From Bradyrhizobium sp. 195 (GTDB lineage: Bacteria; Pseudomonadota; Alphaproteobacteria; Rhizobiales; Xanthobacteraceae), in assembly GCF_023101665.1 (NCBI RefSeq), contig NZ_CP082161.1, positions 1,178,001 through 1,242,000 of the forward strand: a DNA stretch of 64,000 nucleotides, written 5' to 3'. A program made the translations under genes and the position numbers. The notes beneath the pieces were generated by a model. It saw only the letters and a list, made by a program, of their open reading frames with translations. It searched no databases and had not been told where the DNA came from. Of the stretch, positions 37,305-47,442 are shown in pieces (within the stretch, counting starts at the first letter, position 1; each line of letters starts with the position of its first letter).

Positions 37305-38419
37305 CGAAATACATCTACGAACAAACAGACTGGCCCGATTTCCGATGGAGCTCCGAGGCTCTGGCTCAACAACTTGCTGCAGTACGTCACCGGCAGGGAC
37401 GGCTCATCGGCCGCATGCAGGCGCTTGGCTTTCCTTTGCGGGAAGAGGCGGTCTTAAAAACTCTGACCGAGGACGTTCTTAAATCCAGTGAGATTGAAGG
37501 CGAGATTCTAGACAAGGATCAAGTCCGGTCTTCCATCGCCCGGCGCTTGGGGATGGATGTCGGCGCGCTTCCGGCCGCCGACCGCAACGTCGACGGCGTC
37601 GTCGAGATGATGCTCGACGCCACGCAGCGTTTCAAAGAGCCGCTCACGGACGAGCGGTTATTCGGCTGGCATGGCGCGCTCTTTCCGACCGGACGCAGCG
37701 GCTTGAGCAAGATCAAAGTCGGCGCATGGCGGGACGCGGCATCCGGTCCTATGCAGGTTCTCTCCGGTCCATATGGTCGCGAAAAGGTCCATTACGAAGC
37801 GCCCGGCGCCGACCGGCTCGATCACGACATGAAGGCCTTTCTCGTCTGGTACAACGCGGATGATAAACTTGATCCCGTTATCAAAGCTGCGCTCGCGCAT
37901 TTGTGGTTCGTGACCATCCATCCCTTCGATGATGGCAATGGACGCATTGCACGCGCGATTGCCGACATGTCGCTCGCGCGATCAGAAGACAGCCCGCAAC
38001 GTTTCTACAGCATGTCGGCACAGATCCGGCTGGAACGAAACGCCTATTACGACATGCTTGAAGCAACGCAGAAGCGAGACCTCGATGTCACCTCATGGCT
38101 TGAATGGTTTCTCGCATGCCTCGATCGGGCGTTTGACGGCGCTGAAGCGGTTCTGGCGAATGTCTTCCACAAAGCAGAGTTCTGGAAGAACTACGCACAG
38201 GCGCCGCTCAACAAGCGTCAGCGCGATATTCTCAATCGTCTCCTCGACGGATTCGAGGGCAAGCTGACATCGTCCAAATACGCGAAGATCGAAAAATGCT
38301 CGGCCGATACGGCGCTACGCGACATCAGTGAACTGGTCGAACACGGCATGCTGGTGAAGGACGAGGGGGGTGGCCGCAATACAAGCTACTCGCTCACGGA
38401 GATCAAGACCAATGACTGA
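37301..38419 (+). CDS. fic: Fic-family AMP-transferase with winged-helix C-terminus
   Basis: The 372-residue protein has an N-terminal DUF4172-like region (YIYEQTDWPDFRW), the inhibitory motif SSEIEG (S/TxxxE-G/N form) that blocks ATP in class II Fic proteins, the catalytic loop TIHPFDDGNGRIARAIAD with the key histidine, and a C-terminal winged helix (RQRDILNRLLDGF, then CSADTALRDISELVEHGML). Fic proteins AMPylate target proteins and some are toxins kept silent by the inhibitory helix. The C-terminal HTH fits binding to the two palindromes around its own promoter. It overlaps the RES-like fragment by eight bases. Confidence 0.94.
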   Translation: MPKYIYEQTDWPDFRWSSEALAQQLAAVRHRQGRLIGRMQALGFPLREEAVLKTLTEDVLKSSEIEGEILDKDQVRSSIARRLGMDVGALPAADRNVDGVVEMMLDATQRFKEPLTDERLFGWHGALFPTGRSGLSKIKVGAWRDAASGPMQVLSGPYGREKVHYEAPGADRLDHDMKAFLVWYNADDKLDPVIKAALAHLWFVTIHPFDDGNGRIARAIADMSLARSEDSPQRFYSMSAQIRLERNAYYDMLEATQKRDLDVTSWLEWFLACLDRAFDGAEAVLANVFHKAEFWKNYAQAPLNKRQRDILNRLLDGFEGKLTSSKYAKIEKCSADTALRDISELVEHGMLVKDEGGGRNTSYSLTEIKTND

Positions 38420-38640
38420 TCCGCACACAACTGAGACTTTTGAAGGCTGGGACAGTTTTTGGCTTTTCCGGTCTGAATCCTCGCGCCACTCCCGCTTTAT
38501 TCGCTCCGAGAAGAGTGAGCGTTTCCTTCGAGCTGGATACCTGCTCCGACCGCATCGTCAAATTGAAGAAGATCGGATATTCTGGAGGGCGCAGCTGGGG
38601 CATGACTGGCAACTCGAAGAAAAATCGGCGAGGAAGTTCC
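38412..38640 (+). pseudogene. RES-domain protein, N-terminal part cut by IS66
   Basis: An ATG overlapping the end of fic by eight bases opens a frame reading FEGWDSFWLFRSESSRHSRF, then FLRAGYLLRPHRQIEEDRIFWRAQLGHDW. The FWRAQLGHDW piece with the preceding basic region is the start of a RES domain (an NAD-cleaving toxin fold with conserved R, E and S). The frame then runs into IS66 sequence and the catalytic glutamate and serine part is gone. It was probably co-transcribed with fic as a toxin-related pair. Confidence 0.62.
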
Positions 38641-38645
38641 CGGCG

Positions 38646-39006
38646 CTCCTCCGAGGTCCTGAAGCCTATGAACTACATGCTCAGGCGCTGGGACGACTTC
38701 GCCCGCTTCCTCGACGATGGCAGGATCTGCTTGACCAACAATTGCGCTGAGCGCGCATTGAGGGGCATCGCATTGGGAAGGCGCAACTGGACCTTCGCCG
38801 GCAGCCAGCGTGGCGCCGACCGTGCCGCCATCATGCTGACGATGATCACGACCTGTCGCCTCAACGACGTCGATCCCAAGGCCTGGCTCGCCGACGTCCT
38901 CGCCCATATCGCCGATCTTCCCGCGTCGCGTCTGCACGAACTGCTGCCCTGGGAATGGAAGCTCCTGCGCCAAGCCGACAAGCCCGCCGGTCAGCAGGCC
39001 GCCTGA
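38646..39006 (+). mobile_element. IS66 transposase, C-terminal remnant
   Basis: The frame gives NYMLRRWDDFARFLDDGRI, CLTNNCAERALRGIALGRRN, WTFAGSQRGADRAAIMLTMI and a PKAWLADVLAHIADLPASRL end, the conserved C-terminus of IS66-family transposase (the E of AERALR is catalytic). The N-terminal two-thirds and TnpA/TnpB are absent, so the copy is dead. Its insertion truncated the RES-like gene. Confidence 0.9.
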
Positions 39007-39320
39007 CCTTCACGCAACGCCATCATAGAGCTCGCCGTGCCCGCGCGCATGCGTCAATCAGGCGGTCCTCGTCGTATGCGTACAAGAAATGTCGGCTGGC
39101 GGGTTTTACAAATGGTCCAAGCGATACCGAGAGCTTACGCTCTCAAAGCCGTACAAGATTCATGAGCTGCTGATTTCGATAAAGCAGCGGACTGCCAGAA
39201 GCATGGCCGGCTATAATTGGCCTGCGGCGAGCGTCGCGAGCTTCGTGCCTCAATGATTTAATTTCCGTAAGATACATTAATCACTCTGCGAATTATAGCT
39301 TTAAGTCAGCTCCTTTACGA

Positions 39321-39719
39321 ATGGTTGTTCCCATAATGAAATTCCAAACGCCGCATCCGGGTGTAGAGTTTGAAATTCCTGACGATTGGTGGCTCTTCGC
39401 CGGCATGGATGAATTTAGAATATCCGGCGGCGGGTTCTTTCCGCCGAATACTCCGGATTGCGAACTTGTCCCGCTCGATCAGATCGAGCCACCGCGACGT
39501 AACGCGACCACGCCTTTGTTCAGGAAGTATAAGATGGTGCCGGTCCTGTTTGCACTCATGTCGCCGGAGTGTGCGTTGCCACCTGTCGAACTCAACCCGG
39601 TCGAAGGCTCAGGCCGTTATCGATACAAAGTCCATAACGGCTTCCATCGGTACTATGCCTCTGTAGCGGCTGGTTACACGCAACTGCCCGTGACAATTCA
39701 CGAGGAGTTCATTCCATAG
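39321..39719 (+). CDS. ParB-like small hypothetical protein
   Basis: The product (132 residues, or 127 from the ATG at 39336) has VPLDQIEPPRRN, KYKMVPVLFALMSPECALPPVE and YKVHNGFHRYYASVAAGYTQLP. The VPLDQI and NGxHRxxA elements resemble the ParB/sulfiredoxin nuclease-type fold (box II G-x-H/RR). No DNA-binding domain is attached. No strong ribosome site. Neighbours are IS fragments and another unknown gene, so its role is open. Confidence 0.62.
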   Translation: MVVPIMKFQTPHPGVEFEIPDDWWLFAGMDEFRISGGGFFPPNTPDCELVPLDQIEPPRRNATTPLFRKYKMVPVLFALMSPECALPPVELNPVEGSGRYRYKVHNGFHRYYASVAAGYTQLPVTIHEEFIP

Positions 39720-39775
39720 TTTGGGCAAACCAACATTGGGTAATTGCCCTCAGAGAAATTCGGGCAGACCTTACT

Positions 39776-40426
39776 TCAGTTTCGCCCAATGGGCTTTTGC
39801 CGGAAGACTTCCTGTAAGACGGTTTCCACCGAGCCCGCAGCGCATGAAATCTCTCCGGTAACGCGATGGGGGTGCCCGTTACACTCCTCATCGCGATAGC
39901 TTGATTCAAACTCCTGATAAGCCTCGGATTCCGGCGTTAAGTCGGCTGATTGAACCGCCTCGAATACGTCGACCGATCCATTGAAAACACATGGCTGAAT
40001 ATTGACGACGGTGCCGTACCATTTGAACGCTCCCCTGATGGCGTCGCGCTGTTCCGGCTTTTCCCGTTGTATTGCGCGCTCCACGACGGAGCGATCAACG
40101 AGGCATACGATACCGTAATCGATCACGATGAGCGGCAACCTCTCCGCGGGAATGATTTTTATCTCATGCAACAATTCCATTTCGTGGTGAAACAGATTGC
40201 GAAGTGCTTTCAGCGCCATGAAATCGGCGAAGCCGAACAGGTCTCCTTTTCCGGCCTTTCGCAACTTGTCGTTAAAGCTGTGAAGTGCGTCGAGATATCC
40301 GAAAAGCGTGTCTTCATCCGGTTCAAGACAATGTTGCGCATAGGTGCGAAAAACCCGATCGGCCGCTGAATTTATCGTCTGCACAAAATCATCCGTAGCC
40401 CGACTGTGGCCAGTTGGTTGCCCCAT
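39776..40426 (-). CDS. Hypothetical protein, helical
   Basis: The 216-residue soluble protein has an N-terminal helical region with FADFMALKALRNLFHHEMELL and LPLIVIDYGIVCLVDRSVVER, then an acidic C-terminus. ALRNLFHHE is reminiscent of HEPN/abortive-infection-like RN..H patterns, but this is weak. No family is recognised. It converges on the ParB-like gene. A role in the defence island is only suggested by position. Confidence 0.62.
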   Translation of the reverse strand: MGQPTGHSRATDDFVQTINSAADRVFRTYAQHCLEPDEDTLFGYLDALHSFNDKLRKAGKGDLFGFADFMALKALRNLFHHEMELLHEIKIIPAERLPLIVIDYGIVCLVDRSVVERAIQREKPEQRDAIRGAFKWYGTVVNIQPCVFNGSVDVFEAVQSADLTPESEAYQEFESSYRDEECNGHPHRVTGEISCAAGSVETVLQEVFRQKPIGRN

Positions 40427-40782
40427 TCAAGCATATCACATGGTTTCAGCTCATTCATTGCAGTTCTGAGCGCGGCTCGCTGCCCCTCATCGAAGCGCTC
40501 CATCGCCCGTGCAGGGAAGATCTGGATGCCCACGGTATCTCAGCCAAATGTCTCCGGAGCACCGAGATAACGCTCAATAATATGCAATGCGGAAATATGG
40601 CGCCAATGGACATCGTCGTTGCCGCAATCACACTGCTCTGGGTGAGCCTCGCGCGTCCATAAGCCGTCGGGGCCCCCTTGTGGGCTCGCTACAGCCCGCA
40701 TTCGGGGCACAGCATGGGTAGTATGGGAATTCGACCGCATATTCGGCCAATTTCATTGCCGAGCACAATTTGATGCGAAAGC
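40427..40782. other. Gap with no supported gene
   Basis: About 355 bases leading into an IS701 fragment. No gene recognised; probably more of the decayed insertion sequence. Confidence 0.4.
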
Positions 40783-41131
40783 ATGTCGGAGTGATGAGCG
40801 AGTTCGGGCTCGATCACAACGAGAGCAGGTCCTGGCATGGCTGGCATCGCCACGTGTCCCTGGTGATGCTCGCCTTCGCCATGATGGCGGCGATCCGCCA
40901 TCGCGCCAATCCGCCACCGCCCAAAAAAACCAAACCTCGCCCCCCGGCAAAAGCCAAAGCACACCCACGCCGCCGCTGATCCGTTGGTCAATCCAGGAAA
41001 TCCGCCGCATCGCCATCAGGCTTGCTCGAAAGCGGATCGAACCCGCGCATGTCATCGCATGGTCATTCTGGCGCAGAGCTCACCAGGCTGCCGCTCAGCG
41101 CGCGCATCTCAAAGCAAAACGGCAACTGTAA
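40783..41131 (+). mobile_element. IS701-family transposase, C-terminal remnant
   Basis: The sequence gives EFGLDHNESRSWHGWHRHVS and LVMLAFAMMAAI in one frame, then, after a shift near an A-run at 40921-40927, PLIRWSIQEIRRIAIRLARK, RIEPAHVIAWSFWRRAHQAA and a stop at 41131. This is the conserved tail of IS701-type transposases. The rest is missing, so it is a fragment. Confidence 0.76.
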
Positions 41132-41415
41132 TGCTAGATCGCTCCTCCGCGCGGGACGAATCTTTGCAACCCTCGATTCGTTCCGGCTGCTAACAGAGAG
41201 CAGGGATTCCAAATCGTCGGGGCAGAGCCGTAGCTTTGTGCAAAACCAGCCGCGCAGCAATCTTGCCTTCCTTGTCTGCGTCGCGCATGACGACTGGCTG
41301 CGCGGCACAGAGTTTCACTATCCCGAGCGGCCAGAGAACCTGCCGGCGCTGAAACCACTCGAGAACTGGTCGAAATCCGATCTGCGAGATTTGCGGTAGC
41401 TACAAGGTCCTTGGA

Positions 41416-41890
41416 ATGCATCGAACCTCTGTCGCTTTGATTCTCGCCATTCTGTCGAGCGTGGCGCTGGCCGTCGATTTTGTCGGACAGGCCAGCGTGA
41501 TCGACGGCGACACGTTGGAAATGCATGGAGCGCGTATCCGGCTTTGGGGCATCGATGCACCGGAGAGCAGTCAGCTGTGTCGCGGCGAAGACAGCTTGCA
41601 ATATCGTTGCGGTGCGCAGGCCGCGAACGACCTTGACGCCTTCATTGCCGGCCGTCCCGTCAAATGTGTTCCATTCAGCCTCGACCCGTATGGCCGCACC
41701 GCACAAGGGCCTTGCGTTGGATTGGCCTCAATACTCGAAGGGCAGATATCGCGAAGCTCAGCGCGAGGCTGAGCGTACCGGCCAGGGACTCTGGAAGGGC
41801 AGCTACGTCGAGCCGTGGCTCTATCGTGCATGCATCCGGGCAAGTGGAAAGCCGGCCACCTGCTCGGATGATGCAAATGCCCATCCTTGA
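41416..41890 (+). pseudogene. Broken thermonuclease-family paralogue
   Basis: This copy starts with a signal peptide (MHRTSVALILAILSSVALA) and VIDGDTLEMHGARIRLWGID, keeping the IDGDTL metal aspartates lost in the intact copy at 16860. After DPYGRT the middle of the domain (about 18 codons) is deleted with a frame change, and ALDWPQYSKGRYREAQ, RTGQGLWKGSYVEPWLYRAC and the CSDDANAHP end follow in another frame. The two copies share the same length of C-terminal tail, so they are duplicates. Confidence 0.85.
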
Positions 41891-42023
41891 TGCGATCCCG
41901 GAGAGATGCCGATCCACAACGTGTGTTGGCCTATCACCGCACTTGGGCAGGTGGCTCTGGTGCGGTTTGGGCGACTCACGCTACCCATCATTCCCAATCA
42001 CCTCACTGCACAATGGGAATGAA

Positions 42024-42206
42024 ATGGTTGCAGTCACCCGTGAATTGCCGGCCTCTGGTTACGCGCTTGAAGTCGACGGCCGGTTCAAAGCCGAATTTGC
42101 AACCAGAGACGGTGCCAGGGCAGGCGGAGAAGAACTAAAGAAGCGTTTTCCCATGCTTCAGATCAGGATCTATGACGCCCAGACGCATGCGCGCGAGGAA
42201 ATCTAG
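42024..42206 (+). CDS. Small conserved hypothetical protein
   Basis: The 60-residue product reads MVAVTRELPASGYALEVDG, then KAEFATRDGARAGGEELKKR and FPMLQIRIYDAQ. This is a known pattern of small soluble Bradyrhizobium proteins of unknown function. The ATG follows GGGAAT; longer upstream starts in the frame would overlap the thermonuclease remnant. It stands alone before an IS110 element. Confidence 0.66.
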   Translation: MVAVTRELPASGYALEVDGRFKAEFATRDGARAGGEELKKRFPMLQIRIYDAQTHAREEI

Positions 42207-42326
42207 GTCCCCCGACTTAAGCCTTAGTGTCTTCTGCTTGCGCGCGTGCGGCTCCGCCGCATCGGGCTCTCGTGTTGGGGTGGACGGCCCCCTTCCGCCG
42301 GTCTGCGTGGCAGGATGGGGTCGTCG

Positions 42327-43397
42327 ATGACCTCAAAGAAGGAGCCGCCCGTGGAAACAATTGTTTGCATCGGTTTGGACACGTCAAAGAGCGTATTTCA
42401 ATTGCATGGCGTTGACCGGATGGAGCAGCCGGTCTTGCGACGTAAGCTGAAACGCAGTCAGGTTCTGGCGTTCTTCGGTCGTTTGCCGCCTGCGTTTGTC
42501 GCGATGGAGGCTTGCGGAGCATCGCACTATTGGGCGCGGGAGCTGCGATCGCTGGGGCATGAGGTGGCGATGATCCCGCCGCAATATGTCAAACCGTACG
42601 TACAGCGCGGGAAGTCCGACGCTGCGGACGCCGAGGCGATTTGCGAGGCGGCGAGTCGACCCAAATTGCGCAAGAACTTTGTGCCGATCAAAAGTCCCGA
42701 GCAACAGGGCGCACAGATGCTGACGCGCGTGCGTACCCAGTTCATCGGTAGGCGCGCCCAGCTCGCCAATTCGATCCGCGGTTACGCCGCAGAGTTCGGC
42801 TTTACCGCGCCCAAGGGGCTTTCGCGGCTTCAGCAATTGCTGATCGATATTCGGGCCGACGCGACAGTCCCCGAATTGGCAATGGAGTTGGTGGAGGCGT
42901 TGGCGACCGAACTGGCACGTGTTGATGATCAGATCGCCACGCTCGACAAAAAGCTCATGCAACTCCATCGGGGTAACGAGATGAGCCGACGACTGGCGGC
43001 TATTCCAGGAGTTGGTCCGATCGGCGCGACTTTGCTATCAATAAAGGTCGTAGACGCGCGCGGCTTCAAGTCGGCAAGAAACTTTGCGGCCTGGCTCGGC
43101 TTGACGCCAAAAAACCACTCAACGGCAGGCAAGAACCGGCTCGGTGTTATCACGCGCGCCGGTGATGAGATGCTAAGAAGCGTCTTAGTCGCAGGCGCTA
43201 CCGCGGTCATCGGCGACCTACGCCGGGGCGGCAGTAGGATGTGGCCTTGGTTAAAAGCTTTAATCGCGCGGAAGCCACCAAAACTCGTCGCGGTAGCATT
43301 GGCCAACAAGATGGCTCGGATCGCTTGGAAATTGATGATCAGCGGGGAGCGCTATCGACCCATTGGCAAGGCAGTTCCAATGGCAACACCGATATAG
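42327..43397 (+). mobile_element. IS110-family transposase, intact
   Basis: The 356-residue DEDD transposase has CIGLDTSKSVFQLHGVD (first aspartate), VAMEACGASHYWARE (glutamate), KSDAADAEAICEA (two aspartates), and the C-terminal domain RLAAIPGVGPIGATLL with ARNFAAWLGLTPKNHSTAGK, where the catalytic serine region lies. IS110 elements have no long terminal inverted repeats and use a bridge RNA from the flanking non-coding part, so the ends could not be fixed by eye. The reading frame is full length and could be active. Confidence 0.95.
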
Positions 43398-44060
43398 GCA
43401 TGAACGAAATGCAAAGTTTGGCGTCAGCACCGCAGGTCTGACGCTAAGGCTGGAACTTGCAGGATAGGAAGAGGTGGTGTGATCGGCGCAAGCCGAACAG
43501 GGAGAGTTTCCGCTCGGTTCACCGGCAGCAAATGCCGTTCTCGTGTTTGGATCTCACTGTTCGCGAAGCCCATCTTGGCCAGTGGTCGCAGACCCAATCG
43601 TAGGCCGGACATATGAGCGCAAGCGATCCGAGCATGCTGCCCAAGCCAATCCTTGCAAGTCGGGGGCCGTCCACATATGAACCGAGCCGCTTTGCGTCTC
43701 GGCCGTGCGGCGTCGATCCCTCGCGCAAACACTGCGGAGCTCCTCGCCGGGGGCACTCGGGAAAGGGGCTCGCCTTCGGCGATCGCTATCACTGCCCCTG
43801 TCCCGGGTGCCGCTGTTAACCGTTCTCGTCGCTGCACTCGGACCCGCGTGCCCCTTCGGGTCGCTATGCTCACGCTCTCCGGGTGCCATTTCCCGTAGAG
43901 GCGATGCGCCTTTGGCGCACGCCTGGTCGGGGCCTGCGGCCCTAAATTAGGCATCTCAATGCCAAATCAAATGAAGACTTGGCGGAAGGCGGGCTGCGTC
44001 GCAGATTTCGCACTCTCTCGCTGAGAGGCTGAGAGTAAGAGTGTCGCGCGGTTTTGCCGT
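43398..44060. other. Gap between IS110 and the ICE backbone
   Basis: About 660 bases. The first part probably holds the non-coding end and bridge RNA of the IS110 element. Before ardC there is an AT-richer stretch. No gene recognised. Confidence 0.42.
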
Positions 44061-44113
44061 GATGGGTTACGGGCTGCGAGAGAGGCTCGCGGCGTCCGTC
44101 GCGGAGATCCACG
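44061..44113 (+). repeat. ICE leader repeat, copy before ardC
   Basis: The leader reads CCGTGATGGGTTACGGGCTG, then CGAGAGAGGCTCGCGGCGTC and CGTCGCGGAGATCC before the ardC ATG. The same layout (CCGCGACGGGTTGGAGGCCG, AGAGAGAGGCTCCCGGCTGC, CCGTCGTGGAGAATC) precedes the parB-like gene. It includes the ribosome site. Confidence 0.6.
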
Positions 44114-45094
44114 ATGTCCAGACATCATCCTCGGGCGTGCACCGGTGAGGACCGGACAAGCCTTTATGACGAAATCACCGACAAGATCATCGCCGAGCTG
44201 GAGGCCGGCCGCGTGCCGTGGGCGCAGCCTTGGGGCACCGCGGCGGCGAAGGCGCCTTTGGCCATGCCGAAAAACGCAGCGACCGGCCGTCAATATAGCG
44301 GCATTAACATTTTAGTTCTCTGGGGTGCGGCGATCGAACACGGATTCACAGGTCAGAGCTGGCTTACCTTCCGCCAGGCGCTGTCGCTCGGTGGTCACGT
44401 CCGCAAGGGCGAGCGCGGCACGACCATCGTCTATGCCGACCGGTTTGTCCCAGTCGACGAACAGCGCCGCGCACACGAGACCGGCGAGGAGGCACAAGCT
44501 GTTCCATTCCTCAAGCGCTTTAGCGTCTTTAACGCCGATCAGTGCGACGGCCTCCCTCCAGAGATCGCGACGACCGCGCCGCCTCCGCCCCCAGGTCTGA
44601 TCGAGCCACGCGTCGAAAACCTGATCAAGGCGACCGGCATCGACTTCCGCATCGGCGGTAACCGGGCCTTCTATGTGCCGGCAGAAGATTATGTGCAGGT
44701 GCCGCCACCGCAGGCCTATTTCGAACTGATCAATTGGCATCGAACGGCCTTGCATGAGCTGGCGCATGCCAGCGGTCATCCGTCACGTCTCAACCGCGAC
44801 TTGTCGGGCAGCTTTGGGACCAAGAAGTATGCCTTTGAGGAGTTGGTTGCGGAAATCGCCTCTGCGTTCGGTTGTGCGTCGCTCGGTGTCGTGCCCACGG
44901 TCCGGCACGCCGACTATATCGGCTCGTGGCTTGAAGTCATGCGCGAGGACAATCGTGCAATTATCCGGGCCGCTTCCCACGCCAGCAAGGTCGCGGACTA
45001 TCTCCTTGGCTTTCTCCCAGAACCCGCTGTCGATATGCCGGAGGACCCAGCAGGCGGCGTGAGGCTCTGCTCGGTGGCCGCGGCACGAGAGTGA
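44114..45094 (+). CDS. ardC: ArdC-like antirestriction protein
   Basis: The 326-residue protein has an N-terminal ssDNA-binding domain (LYDEITDKIIAELEAGRVPW and ATGRQYSGINILVLW) and a C-terminal zincin-like domain with ALHELAHASGHPSRLNRD (HExxH) and YAFEELVAEIASAF. This is the ArdC/DUF1738 family, which protects incoming single-stranded DNA from host restriction during conjugation. It opens the ICE backbone block and starts just after the leader repeat. Confidence 0.93.
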   Translation: MSRHHPRACTGEDRTSLYDEITDKIIAELEAGRVPWAQPWGTAAAKAPLAMPKNAATGRQYSGINILVLWGAAIEHGFTGQSWLTFRQALSLGGHVRKGERGTTIVYADRFVPVDEQRRAHETGEEAQAVPFLKRFSVFNADQCDGLPPEIATTAPPPPPGLIEPRVENLIKATGIDFRIGGNRAFYVPAEDYVQVPPPQAYFELINWHRTALHELAHASGHPSRLNRDLSGSFGTKKYAFEELVAEIASAFGCASLGVVPTVRHADYIGSWLEVMREDNRAIIRAASHASKVADYLLGFLPEPAVDMPEDPAGGVRLCSVAAARE

Positions 45095-45108
45095 GAGGGC
45101 GGGGTCGT

Positions 45109-45169
45109 TTTCCGCGACGGGTTGGAGGCCGAGAGAGAGGCTCCCGGCTGCCCGTCGTGGAGAATCGAT
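45109..45169 (+). repeat. ICE leader repeat, copy before the parB-like gene
   Basis: Second copy of the leader found before ardC. The shared core is GAGAGAGGCTC-x-CGGC, then CCGTCG-x-GGAGA just before the start codon. The repetition suggests a common control element for backbone genes. A weaker version (TGAGAGGGAGAGTCGGGCCG) lies at about 47345, before the helicase gene. Confidence 0.6.
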
Positions 45170-47261
45170 ATGACGAAGGCTGTCCAAAAGATCACGCTGT
45201 CCCCCTCACGAGACATTCCGTTCAACAAACTGGTCCTCAGCCAGTCCAACGTCCGGCATGTGAAGGCGGGCGTTTCGATCGAGCAACTCGCCGAAAGCAT
45301 CGCGCAGGGCACGCTGCTGCAAAGTCTCAACGTGCGGGCGGTCGTGGACGCCGAAGGCAATGAGACCGGCATGTTCGAGGTGCCGGCAGGTGGCCGGCGC
45401 TATCGCGCGCTGGAGCTTCTGGTGAAGCAGAAGCGCATGGCAAAGACGCAAGTCGTTCCTTGTGTCGTGCGCGAGGGGGCATCGCTGAAGACGACTCGCT
45501 CGCAGAGAATGACGAGCGGGTAGGGCTTCATCCGCTCGATCAGTTCCGAGCCTTTCAGACCTTGAGTGGCGCCGGGTTATCCGACGAGGATATCGCGGCT
45601 CGGCATTTCGTGACACCGGCCATCGTGAAGCAACGGCTGCGGCTGGCATCCGTGTCCCCAAAGCTGCACGACGTCTATGCCGAAGACGGCATGACCCTCG
45701 AGCAGCTCATGGCTTTCTCTGTTACGGCCGACCACGCCAGACAGGAGCAGGTCTGGGAGAATGTCAGCCGATCCGGCTATGACGAGCCCTATCAGATCCG
45801 GCGAATGCTCACGGAAAATACCGTGCGCGCATCCGATCGCCGCGTGCAGTTCATTGGCCTGGATGCTCACGAGCAGGCGGTGGCGGCGTTTTGCGGGATC
45901 TGTTCGAGCACGATGATGGCGGCTGGCTTCAGGACGTTGCTTTGCTCGACCGTCTCGTGACGGAAAAGCTCAAAGCCGAGGCTGAGACGATTGCAGCCGA
46001 AGGCTGGAAGTGGATTTCGGTCGCCGTGGAGTTCCCCTACGGCCGCACGGATGGCCTGCGCGAGCTGGACGGCAAACCTGTCGATCTCTCCCCAGAGGAG
46101 CAGACCACCATCGACGCACTCAACGCCGAGCAAGCCAAGCTTGAATCCGATTATCAGGATGCCGACGAGTTGCCCGATGAGGTCGATCAACGTCTCGGCG
46201 AAATCGAGGCGGCACTGGTCGCGTTCGAAGACCGGCCGATGATTTACGATCCGGCTGAGATCACCCGGGCTGGCGTCTTCGTCAGTATCGATTCCGAAGG
46301 GCGCCTCTCGGTGGACCGGGTTATGTCCGGCCGGAGGACGACCTGTCGGCAACTGATCCTGACGTCGGGCAGGACGGCGATACACAGTCGATCGAGCGGC
46401 AGGCGGGTGGTGCTTCCGTCCAGCGCACGGTCATCGTGGCCGGCGGCGCTGCTGATCCCGGAGAAGATGATGAGGACGCGACGAAACCTCTGCCGGATCG
46501 GCTCATCACCGAATTGACAGCACATCGCACGCTGGCATTGCGGGATGCGCTGGCAGAAAATCCTGCGATTGCGTTCCAGGCGGTGCTGCACAACTTCGTG
46601 CTGATGGCCTTTTACCGGTTCGCATCGTCCGGAAGCTGCCTTGAGATCGGACTTCGCACGCCGACCTTCCCTGCTCAAGCGCCCGGAAAGCGCGTCCGCG
46701 AAGGCCGTTGAGACGCGGCATGAATCCTGGAAGGCACGGTTGCCGAAGGGCGAGAACGATTTCTGGAATGCACTCACAGCTCTCGACGGCGTCGCACAGG
46801 CATCCCTGTTCGCTCACTGTGCGTCGTTTGCGGTCAACGCCGTCTATGAGCCGGCCAACCGCTACAATCAGGGCCGCCTCTCGGCTCACGGCGTTCGCAC
46901 GCGACTTGACCAGGCTGATGTGCTTGCGCGCGCCGTCGGCCTCGACATGGCTCAAGCGGGGTGGAAGCCCTCGTCGACAACTATCTCGGCCGGGTCCAAG
47001 TCTCGCATTCTGGAGGCAGTGCGGGAAGCAAGAGGCGAATCGTCCGCCCAATTGATCGACCATCTGAAGAAGGCCGACATGGCCAAAGAGGCCGAGCGTC
47101 TTCTCGATGGTTCGGGTTGGTTGCCGGAGCCGCTGCGTCTCGCAGACACCACCTCGTCGTCAATGGAGGAAAGTGAAGCGGGCTCGCTGCCCGAATTCCT
47201 CGGCGAGGACGAGGAGAACGCGGGCGACGATGATCCGCAACAGGTCGACGCGGCTGAATGA
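45170..47261 (+). pseudogene. ParB/RepB-like partition protein, multiply frameshifted
   Basis: The start (MTKAVQKITLSPSRDIPFNK, LVLSQSNVRHVK, AGGRRYRALELLVKQKRM) is a ParB N-terminal domain, with a following HTH region (LSDEDIAARHFVTPAIVKQR). The sense then continues through at least four frame changes, near 45475, 45890, 46320 and 46640, to a C-terminal part with AETIAAEGWKWISVAVEF and RHESWKARLPKGENDFWNAL, ending at 47261. Corrected, it would be about 690 residues, the size of ParB-like proteins in ICEs. It may partition or stabilise the excised element. So many shifts suggest real decay, but errors cannot be excluded. Confidence 0.8.
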
Positions 47262-47442
47262 CGTCGTAGAAGGACGGCTCCGGCCGTTCCCGCGATTTGC
47301 TTGGGGACCGGTGTCTCGCGCCGGTCCCCACTTTTATGGTGGGACTGAGAGGGAGAGTCGGGCCGGGAAGGGTTTGAATCGTCAGGCTTTAAAGAGAGCG
47401 CCTGATGGTTCGACCCATTCCTGCTCTCCGAAAGAACCTGTC

